DNA of 62,842 bases, from positions 1-62,842 of the forward strand of contig JAVCCG010000126.1 in assembly GCA_030765605.1 (NCBI GenBank). Direction: 5' to 3'. A model generated the notes under the pieces. It was not told the origin of the DNA. It ran no database searches and saw only the letters and a program-made list of their open reading frames with translations. Position numbers and translations under genes: made by a program. How positions within the stretch are numbered: the stretch's first letter is position 1; every line of letters begins with the position of its first letter. Below, piece after piece: positions 1 to 8,195 of the stretch. The stretch comes from Candidatus Alcyoniella australis. Lineage in GTDB: Bacteria; Lernaellota; Lernaellaia; JAVCCG01; Alcyoniellaceae.

Positions 1-1
1 C

Positions 2-1723
2 GACGTGGACTACGTCATCGAGAGCGACCAGCAAAACACGGAGCTGATGTCCGTGATTCTCAAGCCGCCGTTTCCCGGCGGAGTGGAGCTTCTGGGTCCC
101 AGCGATCTGCACAGCACGATCGTGCTGCCCGCCGGATTGGAGCGCTCCCGCATTAAAGGGGTGCTGCCCTATACCGACTCGATCCAATCGGCGAACGACC
201 GAATCGTGATCGAACACGATTGGCAACGAATCAATCCCGACTCCCCTCCGGCGGTCTCGATCCTCTGGCGCGCCCTGGCCTGGAGGATCGAGCGTTACAC
301 CATCGATGTCGAACCGCTGGACACCGGATCGGTCAATGTTGAGATCATCGGCGAACTGCTTGTGGGTCCGCACCCCTCAAACACGCTGCTGCTGCGTCTG
401 CCCGAGTCACGCCGACCCGGCGATTGCTTCCGCGCCGAGGTAAACGGCCGTGCGGCGCAGATTCAGGTCAGCGCCAACGCCGGCAACGAGTTTCTGGTCC
501 AGTTGCCTAGCACGCCGCAATCGGGCGAGCGTATGACCCTGCGCGCCTGGGGCTGCATCGAGGCCGACGAGGTCTGGGGCGTGGGGCCGCCGATGTCCGC
601 CACGATCCCGCTGGGCGTTTTCCTCATCGAGTTGCGCGAACAGGCCGCGCAAGTACAAGTCCGCGTACGACCTGGGCCGGGGATCGATGCGTCCCAGATC
701 AGTATCGACTCATCGGGCATTCTCGATCCGACCCTCGATCCGCAAACCGGAATCTGGTCCGCCGCAATCGAGGCCCCGCCCGCAGCTCTGGACGATCTAT
801 TACGATTGAGTTTTCCGCGCAGCCTGCTCAACGTCAGCGAGGCGCGGGTAGACCTCGACGCCGAAAATGATGGCAGCGCGATTTGGAGCGTGAGTCTGTT
901 GGCTTCGCCCGATCGCGCTGGATCGCGGCCCACGCGGATCGATCTGCCGCGAATGCGCGGCGCCGAGAACAGTCCGGTCGACCCGGCCGATTGCATTGCC
1001 AAGGCCAACGTCGGGATCGCAAGACTCACCGCGGAGGGCGACGAGCTGCACGTCGAGCTGGGCCAACCGCTGCCCATGGACGACTCCATTGATCTCAAAG
1101 TCTCCTGCCCGGTGTTGATCGCGTTTTTACGCCATTCTCTGAGCGACGCCGCGCTGTTTTTGCCGGTGGAGCCATTCCCGCTAAGAATGCAGCTGGACAA
1201 GGGGATCACCGCCTCGATCAGCGTGCCCGCGGGCCTGACGCCCAAGGGCTTTACCCAGAACGGCCCGCGCCCGGTGGCGCGCGAGGGCGATCGTGATCGG
1301 CTGGTTCAATTCCCCGCGCTTTACGGAACACGGCTTGCGCTGTACGTGCCGCTGGACAAGGTCGGGTCGGCCCATGTGGACGCCGATTGGCGCAGAAAAC
1401 AGCGCCGGACGACCCTGATCGGCTCCATCGCGGCGATCGTGGCGCTGTTTCTGCTGGGCGTATTGCTTTTCCCCGGAACGCGCGATCGCATCAAACCGCT
1501 GCTCCAGGGCTGGCCCTGGCGCACGCTGATCGTAATCACCGCGGCAGCTTTGCTCGTAGCCTGGATCGGATTGAACAACGAAACGATGCTCGGCGCGTTC
1601 GGCGCCCTGCTGCTGCTCGGCGGCTTGTTCCGGCTGGCGTTCGGACTGTACACGCGACGCCGCGCGCGCAAGGCTGCAAATCGACCAACCCCGCCCTCCG
1701 GCAATGGATCGTCACAGAAATAA
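2..1723 (+). CDS. Hypothetical protein with C-terminal membrane anchor, 5' end missing
   Basis: I do not recognise this protein. The reading frame is open to the left edge, so the gene probably starts outside the window; a GTG at position 5 is the first possible start inside it. About 465 residues of beta-rich, probably extracytoplasmic sequence are followed by three hydrophobic segments (about residues 468-490, 507-524 and 528-546) and a short basic, Pro/Ser-rich tail. This suggests a large exported domain held by C-terminal membrane helices. The 3' end overlaps the start of the metallophosphoesterase by about 20 bases, so the two are probably co-transcribed. No catalytic motif was seen. Confidence 0.6.
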   Translation, partial: DVDYVIESDQQNTELMSVILKPPFPGGVELLGPSDLHSTIVLPAGLERSRIKGVLPYTDSIQSANDRIVIEHDWQRINPDSPPAVSILWRALAWRIERYTIDVEPLDTGSVNVEIIGELLVGPHPSNTLLLRLPESRRPGDCFRAEVNGRAAQIQVSANAGNEFLVQLPSTPQSGERMTLRAWGCIEADEVWGVGPPMSATIPLGVFLIELREQAAQVQVRVRPGPGIDASQISIDSSGILDPTLDPQTGIWSAAIEAPPAALDDLLRLSFPRSLLNVSEARVDLDAENDGSAIWSVSLLASPDRAGSRPTRIDLPRMRGAENSPVDPADCIAKANVGIARLTAEGDELHVELGQPLPMDDSIDLKVSCPVLIAFLRHSLSDAALFLPVEPFPLRMQLDKGITASISVPAGLTPKGFTQNGPRPVAREGDRDRLVQFPALYGTRLALYVPLDKVGSAHVDADWRRKQRRTTLIGSIAAIVALFLLGVLLFPGTRDRIKPLLQGWPWRTLIVITAAALLVAWIGLNNETMLGAFGALLLLGGLFRLAFGLYTRRRARKAANRPTPPSGNGSSQK

Positions 1724-2546
1724 ACCCGGAATCTCGCGTCGCAACCTGCTGATCGGCGGGGGCGTTCTGGCCTCGGGCGCGACGTTGCTGGCCGGTGATG
1801 TGCTCTACGAACACTTTGCAATTGCGGTCGAGCAGGTGCGGCTCGAGCTGCCGCATCTGCGCAATCAAGTGCGGGTCGCACTGTTGACCGACATGCACTT
1901 CCGCGAAGCGGACCCCGAACGGGTGGCGAAGATCGTCGAATTGACCAACGGCCTAAATCCGGACCTGGTGCTGCTCGGCGGCGACTACACCGAGTCCGAG
2001 CAAGGCCGCGAACCGCTGCTGGAGCTGGTCGACGCGCTGAATCCGCCGCTGGGCTGCCTGGCCGTGATGGGCAACTGGGAGCACTGGGTGGGCTACAGCG
2101 CAAAGCAGCTGGGTACGGACCTGCGCGAGGTGGGAGCGAAGCTGCTGGTCAATCAGGCGCACGACCTGGCCGACGCCGGAATCTGGATCATCGGCACGGA
2201 CGATCCCGCCTTGGGCCTGGACGACCTCAAGGGTCTGGCCCCGTTTCCCGACAACCGCTGCCGCCTGGTGCTGGCCCACGCCCCGGTTATCCTGCGTGCG
2301 CTGCGCTCGCGCGGGATGTCCGCCGAACTGGTGCTTTGCGGGCACACCCACGGCGGCCAAATTAAGCCGCCGTTGTTCAAACCGCCGTTCCTGCCGTTCG
2401 GCGCGGACGGCTATGTATCCGGGCTCTATTGCGAGAAGACCGCGACGATGTACGTCAGCCGCGGCATCGGCACGAGCATCATGCCCTTGCGCATCAATTG
2501 TCCGGCCGAGATCACTTTGCTGACGCTCTCGCCTGTCAGCGCCTAA
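1704..2546 (+). CDS. Tat-exported metallophosphoesterase (YkuE/LpxG-like)
   Basis: A 280-residue calcineurin-like phosphoesterase. The N-terminus has a twin-arginine signal (SRRNLLIGGG, Arg12-Arg13) followed by a hydrophobic stretch, which suggests export in folded form or membrane anchoring. The metal-binding motifs occur in family order: TDMHF (Asp63, His65), GGDYTE (Asp94), GNWEH (Asn124, His127), LAHAP, and GHTHGG near residue 213. Related proteins hydrolyse phosphodiester or pyrophosphate bonds in lipids such as UDP-2,3-diacylglucosamine, but the substrate cannot be read from the sequence. It overlaps the upstream membrane protein gene by about 20 bases. The fold is clear; the substrate is inference. 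Confidence 0.85.
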   Translation: MDRHRNKPGISRRNLLIGGGVLASGATLLAGDVLYEHFAIAVEQVRLELPHLRNQVRVALLTDMHFREADPERVAKIVELTNGLNPDLVLLGGDYTESEQGREPLLELVDALNPPLGCLAVMGNWEHWVGYSAKQLGTDLREVGAKLLVNQAHDLADAGIWIIGTDDPALGLDDLKGLAPFPDNRCRLVLAHAPVILRALRSRGMSAELVLCGHTHGGQIKPPLFKPPFLPFGADGYVSGLYCEKTATMYVSRGIGTSIMPLRINCPAEITLLTLSPVSA

Positions 2547-2566
2547 TATTTGGGTCTGCGGCTTGC

Positions 2567-2595
2567 TTTACAGTCGACCCGCCCCCTCGTAGAAT
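2567..2595 (+). promoter_or_regulatory. Sigma70-type promoter of the purF-like gene
   Basis: TTTACA (2567-2572) and TAGAAT (2590-2595) are separated by 17 bases. Transcription would start near 2602, and an AAGGA Shine-Dalgarno sits just before the ATG at 2634. It lies in the 87-base gap after the phosphoesterase, so the purF-like gene can be expressed independently. Confidence 0.5.
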
Positions 2596-2633
2596 TCGGT
2601 CAACAAACAATCCCGACACAAGGATAAGCAGCT

Positions 2634-4094
2634 ATGTGCGGCGTACTAGGAATCGTCGGTTCCCAACCGGTTGTCGACCGCCTGATCGCAGGAGCGAGCA
2701 GGTTGCAGAACCGCGGCGAGCAATCAACGCGGGTCGTGACTTTCGACGGCAACTATTTCCACGACCACGGCGGATTGGGACCGGCCTCGCTGCTGTTCTT
2801 CCAGCGCGACAGCTCCGATTTGGTGGGCAACAGCGGTATCGCGCACACGCGCTACTCCACCAGCGGCAAGTCCAACAAGCAGATGCTGCTGCGCAACATC
2901 CAGCCGGTATTCTCCGAACGTCCGGGCATGGCCACCTGCTCCAACGGCGATCTGGTCAACCTGGTCTCGATCACCAACAAACTTAAAAAGCGCGGCTTCA
3001 GCTTCCAGACCGAGGTCGACGCCAAGGTAATCCAATACTCGCTGGTCGACCGCTTCAACAAGAACAAACTACACAACGCCGATAATCGCGAGCAGTACGT
3101 TCAGCGCCTGTTTAAAAGCGTCGAGGAAGTTCAGGAAACCCTGGTCGGGGCTTACTCCTGCCTGAGCCTGACCGATCGCGGCCTGCTGGCGTTCAAGGAC
3201 GTCAACGGCATCCGTCCGCTGTGCATGGCCTGCCGCTACGATTACTCGGGAAGGCCGATCGAGTGGGCCTTTGCCTCCGAGACCTCGGTCTTCAACTATT
3301 TCGGCGACTATCACCAGATCCAGGAGATCAAGGCCGGCGAGGCGGTGTTCGTCGAGATCGATACGCTCAAGGTCCACCGCATCGAGTCCGCGCGGGCCAA
3401 GCCCGCGTTCTGCTTCTTCGAGTACGTCTACTTCTCCCGGCCTGACAGCCGCTACAACGGCCATGTGGTCGAGGTGGTGCGTCAGCGGCTGGGCGAGGTG
3501 CTGGCCCGCGAGAACAGCGAGCTGCGCGAGCGGCTGGACACGGTGGTCGGCCTACCGGGAACCGCGATCTCCACCGGCCACAGCTTCGCCCGAGCCATGG
3601 GTCTGCCGATCAAGCGCGCGATCATCAAGGTCGACAACAAGCGCTCGTTCCAGGAGACCTCGATCGAGAAACGCCGCCGGGCCATCGACGACAAGTTCAT
3701 CTTCATCCGCGACTTCATCGAAGGTAGATCGCTGGCGGTCGTCGACGACAGCAACGTGCGCGGCACGACCGGGCGCAAGATCGTCGCCCGCTTGTTCGAC
3801 CTGGGCGCGCGCGAGGTGCACATGTTCTACTACTCGCCGCCGATCATCGGGCCTTGCTACTACGGAATCGACACTCCGGACGAAACGCAGTTGATCGCAT
3901 CAGGAAAAACCATCGAACAGGTACGAGCGGAAATGGGATGCACCAGCGTAAACTACATCAGCCGCAGCGGACTGATCGAGGGGCTCGGCCAGGCTGAGAA
4001 CGAGCTGTGCCTGGCCTGCATCGCACGCAAGTATCCGACCGACGTGGCTGAGGCCCAACAGCGCCTGGAACGGCGCAAACTCGAGCGGGAGTAG
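2634..4094 (+). CDS. purF: Amidophosphoribosyltransferase (PurF family)
   Basis: A 486-residue class II glutamine amidotransferase fused to a phosphoribosyltransferase domain, the architecture of the first enzyme of de novo purine synthesis. The nucleophile Cys2 opens the mature protein (MCGVLGIVG). HTRYST (71-76) and the oxyanion Asn-Gly pair (104-105) are present, and the PRPP loop VVDDSNVRGTT lies near 369-379. A CLAC pair near 461-466 resembles the C-terminal cluster cysteines of the Fe-S containing PurF type. Two motifs are unusual: the region normally reading HNGNL is SNGDL, and the PRPP loop has Asn where Ile or Val is typical. No other purine gene is adjacent. It could be true PurF or a close paralogue; I favour PurF. 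Confidence 0.85.
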   Translation: MCGVLGIVGSQPVVDRLIAGASRLQNRGEQSTRVVTFDGNYFHDHGGLGPASLLFFQRDSSDLVGNSGIAHTRYSTSGKSNKQMLLRNIQPVFSERPGMATCSNGDLVNLVSITNKLKKRGFSFQTEVDAKVIQYSLVDRFNKNKLHNADNREQYVQRLFKSVEEVQETLVGAYSCLSLTDRGLLAFKDVNGIRPLCMACRYDYSGRPIEWAFASETSVFNYFGDYHQIQEIKAGEAVFVEIDTLKVHRIESARAKPAFCFFEYVYFSRPDSRYNGHVVEVVRQRLGEVLARENSELRERLDTVVGLPGTAISTGHSFARAMGLPIKRAIIKVDNKRSFQETSIEKRRRAIDDKFIFIRDFIEGRSLAVVDDSNVRGTTGRKIVARLFDLGAREVHMFYYSPPIIGPCYYGIDTPDETQLIASGKTIEQVRAEMGCTSVNYISRSGLIEGLGQAENELCLACIARKYPTDVAEAQQRLERRKLERE

Positions 4095-4096
4095 CG

Positions 4097-6853
4097 ATGC
4101 CCTACGGCAATTTTTCCGCGGCTGGTTTCCGATTTTTCCTATCGATCCTGGTGCTGCTGACGCTGCTGTGCGCAACGGGATGCGACCGCGGGGACTTTGA
4201 TCCGCCGAGCGATCTGCCGCCGGCGCACAACCCGGGCGGCGACGGGCCGCATGTGGTGTTTCAGCCCGACTCCCACCCGATGCCGCTGCTGCCGTTTCCC
4301 AACGACATCCTGACCCGGCTGGACCCATCGACGCCCACCGGCCTGCGGCTGGACCTGCCGACCGTGGCCGACACCGAATTCGAGCGAATGATGCGCCGCC
4401 GCCTCAATCGCCTGGACGGGTTTGGCGCGGCCATGCCGCTGACGGTCTCGTTCGACGCGCCGCTCAATATCGAGACCATCGACCAGCGCACGGCGCTGCT
4501 GATCGACATCGACCCCGACTCGCCGGATTACGGCGCGGCCGTGCCCCTCGACCTGGGCCTCGATCAATACCCGATGGTGCTCGAAAAACCGGTGGCCCTG
4601 TTCCCCCTTGACGAGCACAACGAGATGCTCGACATGATCTTTGCCCCGGGCAACCGCCGCACCTATTACGAGGACGAAACCGACACCCTGATTCTCAAGC
4701 CGATCGTGCCGCTGCTGCCCGCCACGCGCTACGCCGTGATCCTCACCGACGGACTGCGCGACGATGTTGGCGAGCCGATCCAGCCGCCCGATGGTTTTGA
4801 ATACATCTACTTCCCCCAGCAGCAGCAGCCCGCGCTGGAGGCTATCGAGCTGGCAGACGAGCGCTTCGCGATTGCGCCTAAGCACGTGGCGTTCTGCTGG
4901 GTGTTCACCACCCAAAGCATTTCCGAGGATCTGGTGATGATCCGCGACGGGCTCGACGGCGAGGGGCCGCTGGCCCGGCTGCTCGACGAGTTTCCGCAGC
5001 GGATCGAGTTCGTCGACCCGCTCAGCGTCGAGATTGACGGCGACGGCAACCAGTTCATCCTGCAATCCGAGTCTCTGCAATCGGCCTTCGACGCGCTGCT
5101 GAGCTGGTCCGAGGAGCTGCCCGGCATCCCCTTTGACTTCCCCTACGGCTACTGGTCCGACTTCCAATACATCGACTATTTCGCGGCCGGACGCTTTGTC
5201 TCGCCGTTTTTCCTGGGCAGCGCCGAGGGGATCTTCGAGATCGACCGCAACAGCGGCGAGGCCGACTACACCCAGCAGCAGGTGCCGTTCCTGATTACCG
5301 TGCCCAAGCCCTGCGAAGCCAACGGCTGGGCCCAACCGCCCTACCCGGTAGTGCTGTTCCAGCACGGCAACGAGCGCAACCGCGACGACATGGTGCTGGT
5401 GGCCAACGCCATTGCCAAGTACGGCTTTGCCACGATCAGCATGGACGCGGCCGGTCACGGCCCAGAGGGCGTGGTCGACCTGATCGACAAATACATCAAC
5501 CAAGGGATCGACGACCCGGAGGGCCCGATGGGCAAGCTCTCCGGCTGGCTGATGCGCTGGTTCATCGGCAAGTTCTACCCCTCGATGGAAATCGACGGAC
5601 TGAGCCTGGAGCAACTGCACACGATCCTGATCGAACGCACGCTGTTCGGCGCGATGACCTACGGCCGCGCCACTGACAGCGACGGCGACGGTGTGCGCGA
5701 CTCGGGCGAGGAATTCTTCACCGCGGACGTGTTCCTCACCCGCGACATGGTGCGTCAAAGCGTGGTCGACCAGATGCTGTTCGTGCGCATCGCGCAGCAG
5801 CTCGGATCGGACTTCAACAACAACGGCCTGCTCGACCTGGACGAAGGCGATTTCAACCTCGACGGCGTGCTGGATCTGGGCGGTCCGAACAACCCGATCT
5901 ACTACGTGGGCACCTCCATGGGCGGAATTCTGGGCTCGGTATTCCTCGGGGTGGAAAACCGCGTCACCGCCGGCGTGGTCAACGTGCCCGGCGGAATCCT
6001 CACCGAGCTGGTGGTGCGCTCGAACCTGGCCTCGGTGGCCACCCGCGTGTTCTACGAGATCCTCGGCCCGCGAATCGTGGGCGAGCCCAACCCGCTGGAC
6101 CCGCAAGTCACCCTGCTGCGCTGGAACAAAGACCTGATCCTCGATTCGTTCGACTCCTTAGTGCTCGAGCCGGGATGGATCGTTGTGCTGAGCAACCAGG
6201 TCAACGGCCTGAGCGAGCAGTTCGAGGTCACGGCCGATCGCGCGTTCCAGGTCGGAGTGGCTTCGGACCAGGGCGATCCGCTGACGCTGCTGGTCTACGA
6301 CGGACCGACGATCGTCGAGCGTCGTGAGTACCTGGCGCCGACCAAGGGCCTGAACATGAAGCGCAATACCCCCGAGATGCGCAACTTCCTCGGCCTGGCC
6401 CAGATGTGCGTGGACGCGGGCGACCCGGTCAACTACGCCCCGCTGTGGAACCTGCGGACCGTGGGAGGGAACGAGCCGAAAAACGTGCTGGTGCAAATCG
6501 CATTGGGCGATTACACCGTGCCCGTGGCCACGGGCTTGGCCGTGGCGCGCGCCGGCGGCGTGCTCAGCCTCGAGCGCAGCATCCACCTCGCGCGGCTGGG
6601 CGTGATGCTCGGCTGGGACAAGTACACGCCGTTCGACGCGCTCAACGAGCCGTTTGAATCAACTTCCGGATCAGGCCTGCGCATTCACCCGTCAGGCAAC
6701 CACGCTTACCTCTATTGGCCCTCGGCCTGGGATCCGAACCAGGTGCGCTACACCTTCGCGGTCAAAGAACAGATCATGATCTATCTGCAAAGCGACGGTG
6801 AGCTGATCGAAGACAATATGGACGTGCTGCTGGCCGATTACCCGGACCTCTAG
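4097..6853 (+). CDS. Large lipoprotein with alpha/beta-hydrolase domain
   Basis: A 918-residue protein starting 2 bases after purF ends. Residues 1-28 form a lipoprotein signal peptide with lipobox ATGC (Cys29). The N-terminal third resembles the domain found before bacterial virulence-factor lipases (PNDILTR start, then Ig-like strands). An alpha/beta-hydrolase core follows, with an oxyanion-region motif FQHGNERNRD near 421 and a nucleophile elbow GTSMGG near 605 (Ser). Two Asp/Asn-rich calcium-loop-like segments (DSDGDGVRDSGEE and DFNNNGLLDLDEGDFNLDG) are inserted between these motifs. It is probably an outer-membrane-attached esterase or lipase. The acid and His members of the triad were not assigned. 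Confidence 0.75.
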   Translation: MPYGNFSAAGFRFFLSILVLLTLLCATGCDRGDFDPPSDLPPAHNPGGDGPHVVFQPDSHPMPLLPFPNDILTRLDPSTPTGLRLDLPTVADTEFERMMRRRLNRLDGFGAAMPLTVSFDAPLNIETIDQRTALLIDIDPDSPDYGAAVPLDLGLDQYPMVLEKPVALFPLDEHNEMLDMIFAPGNRRTYYEDETDTLILKPIVPLLPATRYAVILTDGLRDDVGEPIQPPDGFEYIYFPQQQQPALEAIELADERFAIAPKHVAFCWVFTTQSISEDLVMIRDGLDGEGPLARLLDEFPQRIEFVDPLSVEIDGDGNQFILQSESLQSAFDALLSWSEELPGIPFDFPYGYWSDFQYIDYFAAGRFVSPFFLGSAEGIFEIDRNSGEADYTQQQVPFLITVPKPCEANGWAQPPYPVVLFQHGNERNRDDMVLVANAIAKYGFATISMDAAGHGPEGVVDLIDKYINQGIDDPEGPMGKLSGWLMRWFIGKFYPSMEIDGLSLEQLHTILIERTLFGAMTYGRATDSDGDGVRDSGEEFFTADVFLTRDMVRQSVVDQMLFVRIAQQLGSDFNNNGLLDLDEGDFNLDGVLDLGGPNNPIYYVGTSMGGILGSVFLGVENRVTAGVVNVPGGILTELVVRSNLASVATRVFYEILGPRIVGEPNPLDPQVTLLRWNKDLILDSFDSLVLEPGWIVVLSNQVNGLSEQFEVTADRAFQVGVASDQGDPLTLLVYDGPTIVERREYLAPTKGLNMKRNTPEMRNFLGLAQMCVDAGDPVNYAPLWNLRTVGGNEPKNVLVQIALGDYTVPVATGLAVARAGGVLSLERSIHLARLGVMLGWDKYTPFDALNEPFESTSGSGLRIHPSGNHAYLYWPSAWDPNQVRYTFAVKEQIMIYLQSDGELIEDNMDVLLADYPDL

Positions 6854-7240
6854 CAGCTTGGAGCTGCCGCAAGGCTCGCGCAGTATGCCGGTCTTAATAC
6901 AACGATCCACCCCGCGCCCGGGCGGCTTAGGGCCGCCACAAAACTCGCAGCACCTTTGAGGTGCCACAAAACTCGCGTAGTTCGCTGGTCGCAGCGCCAC
7001 GAGCCACCCCGCGTCGAAAGATCGGGGAGGTGGGGTAAAGATCGTAAAAACGATCTTTGGCACCTTAGAGGTGCAGCAAAACTCGCGTAGCTCGCTGGTC
7101 GTAACGCCACGACCCTCCCCGCGCCCGGGCGGCTTAGAGCCGCCACAAAACTCGCAAAGCACGCTGGTCGCAGCGCCACGAGCCACCCCGCGTCGAAAGA
7201 TTGGGAAGGGGTAGGTAAAGATCGTAAAACCGATCTTTGT
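6853..7240 (+). repeat. Array of covarying short hairpin elements
   Basis: Five hairpins share the core CT-TNG-AG but differ in their outer stem pairs: GCAGCT/AGCTGC (6853-6867), GGCGGCT/GGCCGCC (6921-6937), GCACCT/AGGTGC (6950-6964 and 7060-7074) and GGCGGCT/AGCCGCC (7128-7144). Each is followed by a variant of CACAAAACTCGC, and most then by CGCTGGTCGCAGCGCCACGA and CCCCGCG. The changes in the stems are compensatory, so pairing is kept while sequence drifts. The first hairpin starts on the last base of the upstream stop codon. Confidence 0.75.
6966..7239 (+). repeat. Two copies of a ~94-bp direct repeat
   Basis: Copies lie at 6966-7059 and 7145-7239. They differ at roughly ten positions and one indel. 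Each ends in a perfect 8-bp hairpin AAAGATCG/CGATCTTT (7037-7058 and 7217-7238) with a six-base A-rich loop. Each copy directly follows one of the covarying hairpins, so the larger unit is hairpin + CACAAAACTCGC + conserved middle + AAAGATCG hairpin. Confidence 0.75.
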
Positions 7241-7440
7241 GTGTAGGGCGAGCGGCGCATTGGCTCGAAATTAACTAAAACGATTCACCATGCAACCCTT
7301 GGCATTCCCTTCGACGTTCGAGTCTTAGACGCGACAAGTGGTTTTAAAGAGCCTGGCGCAGCTTATTGACGCTACGGACAGCACGTCTTTTAGCCCAACT
7401 CCGCAAATTAATTTCGTTCCAACACCCCGCGAGCCAGGGT

Positions 7441-7496
7441 GGGGGAATGCAGGCGGCGCAGCGCGAGAAGGGCTGCGCCGCCGTCTCTCCTCCCCC
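7441..7496 (+). repeat. Strong two-tier GC hairpin
   Basis: An inner 11-bp perfect stem GGCGGCGCAGC/GCTGCGCCGCC (7452-7462 with 7472-7482, nine-base loop) is nested inside an outer GGGGGA/TCCCCC stem (7441-7446 with 7491-7496). There is no T run after it, so it is not a standard terminator. Its role is unknown. Confidence 0.5.
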
Positions 7497-7509
7497 GCGC
7501 GAGCAGTGG

Positions 7510-7580
7510 GCGGCTTGGAGCCGCAGCGTGGCTCGCATATTTCCCTGGTCATTTAGCGCCGATCCGCCCCGCGTCGCGGA
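7510..7580 (+). repeat. Diverged copy of the hairpin element
   Basis: Stem GCGGCT/AGCCGC with loop TGG (7510-7524) is followed by a degraded version of the array unit: GGCTCGC, CTGGTC, CCCCGCGTCG and AGATC appear in the same order as in the 94-bp repeat. Confidence 0.5.
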
Positions 7581-7604
7581 GATCATCGTTAAGCCACGAG
7601 TTTG

Positions 7605-7640
7605 GTCCGCTTGCGAGTTTTGCGCCGGCTCTAAGCCGGG
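7605..7640 (-). repeat. Inverted copy of the hairpin element
   Basis: On the minus strand, stem CCGGCT/AGCCGG with loop TAG (7625-7639) is followed by GCAAAACTCGCAAG (7611-7624). This is the same element as in the 6853-7240 array, in the opposite orientation and with yet another stem sequence. Confidence 0.55.
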
Positions 7641-7799
7641 CGCGATGGATCGCTCTGCGCGTTCTCATCCGTGTGTGGACTGATAATCGGACTTGGCAGG
7701 TACAGGTGCCACGCCACAACCGCCAATTGATCATCGTAGTAAACAGCTTGTCTCGATGCACCAAGGGTCTTTGAGAACGCGCTGAACGATCCATCGCGC
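7640..7799. repeat. 28-bp inverted repeat bounding 104 bp
   Basis: Arms 7640-7667 and 7772-7799 are inverted copies matching at 26 of 28 positions; the core is GCGCGATGGATCG. The enclosed 104 bp (7668-7771) encode no convincing protein. It could be a remnant of a small mobile element, a MITE-like sequence or a long structured RNA. Confidence 0.55.
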
Positions 7800-8156
7800 G
7801 TAAATCCCTCGACAATGCCCTGCTCGTCCTCGTTGCCTCATCGACACCCCCTTCTGGAAAGTGAAAGTACGATGTTGCAACGACCGGTTGAACTGGCCAC
7901 GACAATATTTTACCACCTTCTTATCGCCACCCTGTGTTCACGTCTGAGGGCCGTTACTGCGAAGCGTTGTACGCTGCCCACGGCGGCTAGGGTTGGTTTT
8001 CTTTTTAAATCAAGGTGTTTTTCCCAGCATTGCTCACGGCACGCCTCTTGCTGTTAATCCCGGTAAGAGGGTTCGTGATTTATCGGAACCGGGCGATAAC
8101 AACAACCGTGCGTCCAACCCGCCCGGCTCCAAACTGGAACCCAAGGAAATTACCCG

Positions 8157-8195
8157 CGGTCAAAAGGCCGGAGACTGTGGACCGGCCTTTGACCG
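8157..8195 (+). repeat. Inverted repeat overlapping the asd promoter
   Basis: Arms CGGTCAAAAGGCCGG (8157-8171) and CCGGCCTTTGACCG (8182-8195) pair with one bulged A around a ten-base loop. The 3' arm contains the -35 hexamer of the asd promoter. It may be an operator or simply a hairpin in DNA upstream of the transcript. Confidence 0.45.

Larger units (their letters stand above)
6854..8188. other. Hairpin-rich intergenic region without a convincing gene
   Basis: About 1.3 kb separate the lipoprotein stop from the asd promoter. The first 400 bases are an array of short hairpins and a 94-bp direct repeat; 7441-7640 holds a strong GC hairpin and two diverged copies of the same hairpin element; 7640-7799 is bounded by a 28-bp inverted repeat. 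Short open frames exist on both strands but lack a start with a Shine-Dalgarno, a recognisable product or consistent codon use. I see no gene between 7800 and 8150. Confidence 0.6.

Noticed and set aside
4139-6106. A 655-codon open frame on the minus strand opposite the lipoprotein hydrolase gene
   Set aside because: It is the GC-rich complement of a real gene; the product is low-complexity His/Val/Gln/Arg sequence with no motif, and the plus frame has clear domains.
6692-7260. Minus-strand frames with a repeated LRPA-x-x-ASF-like peptide
   Set aside because: The peptide repeats only because the DNA repeats; other frames show equal repetition, there is no Shine-Dalgarno, and stem covariation points to pairing rather than coding.
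6853-7640. CRISPR array
   Set aside because: Repeats are imperfect, spaced unevenly and their stems vary; there are no uniform spacers and no cas genes.
7634-7837. A 68-codon open frame on the minus strand across the inverted repeat, with a protein-like composition
   Set aside because: It follows a stop directly, has no start codon and no homologue I recognise; it could be a gene remnant but the evidence is too thin.
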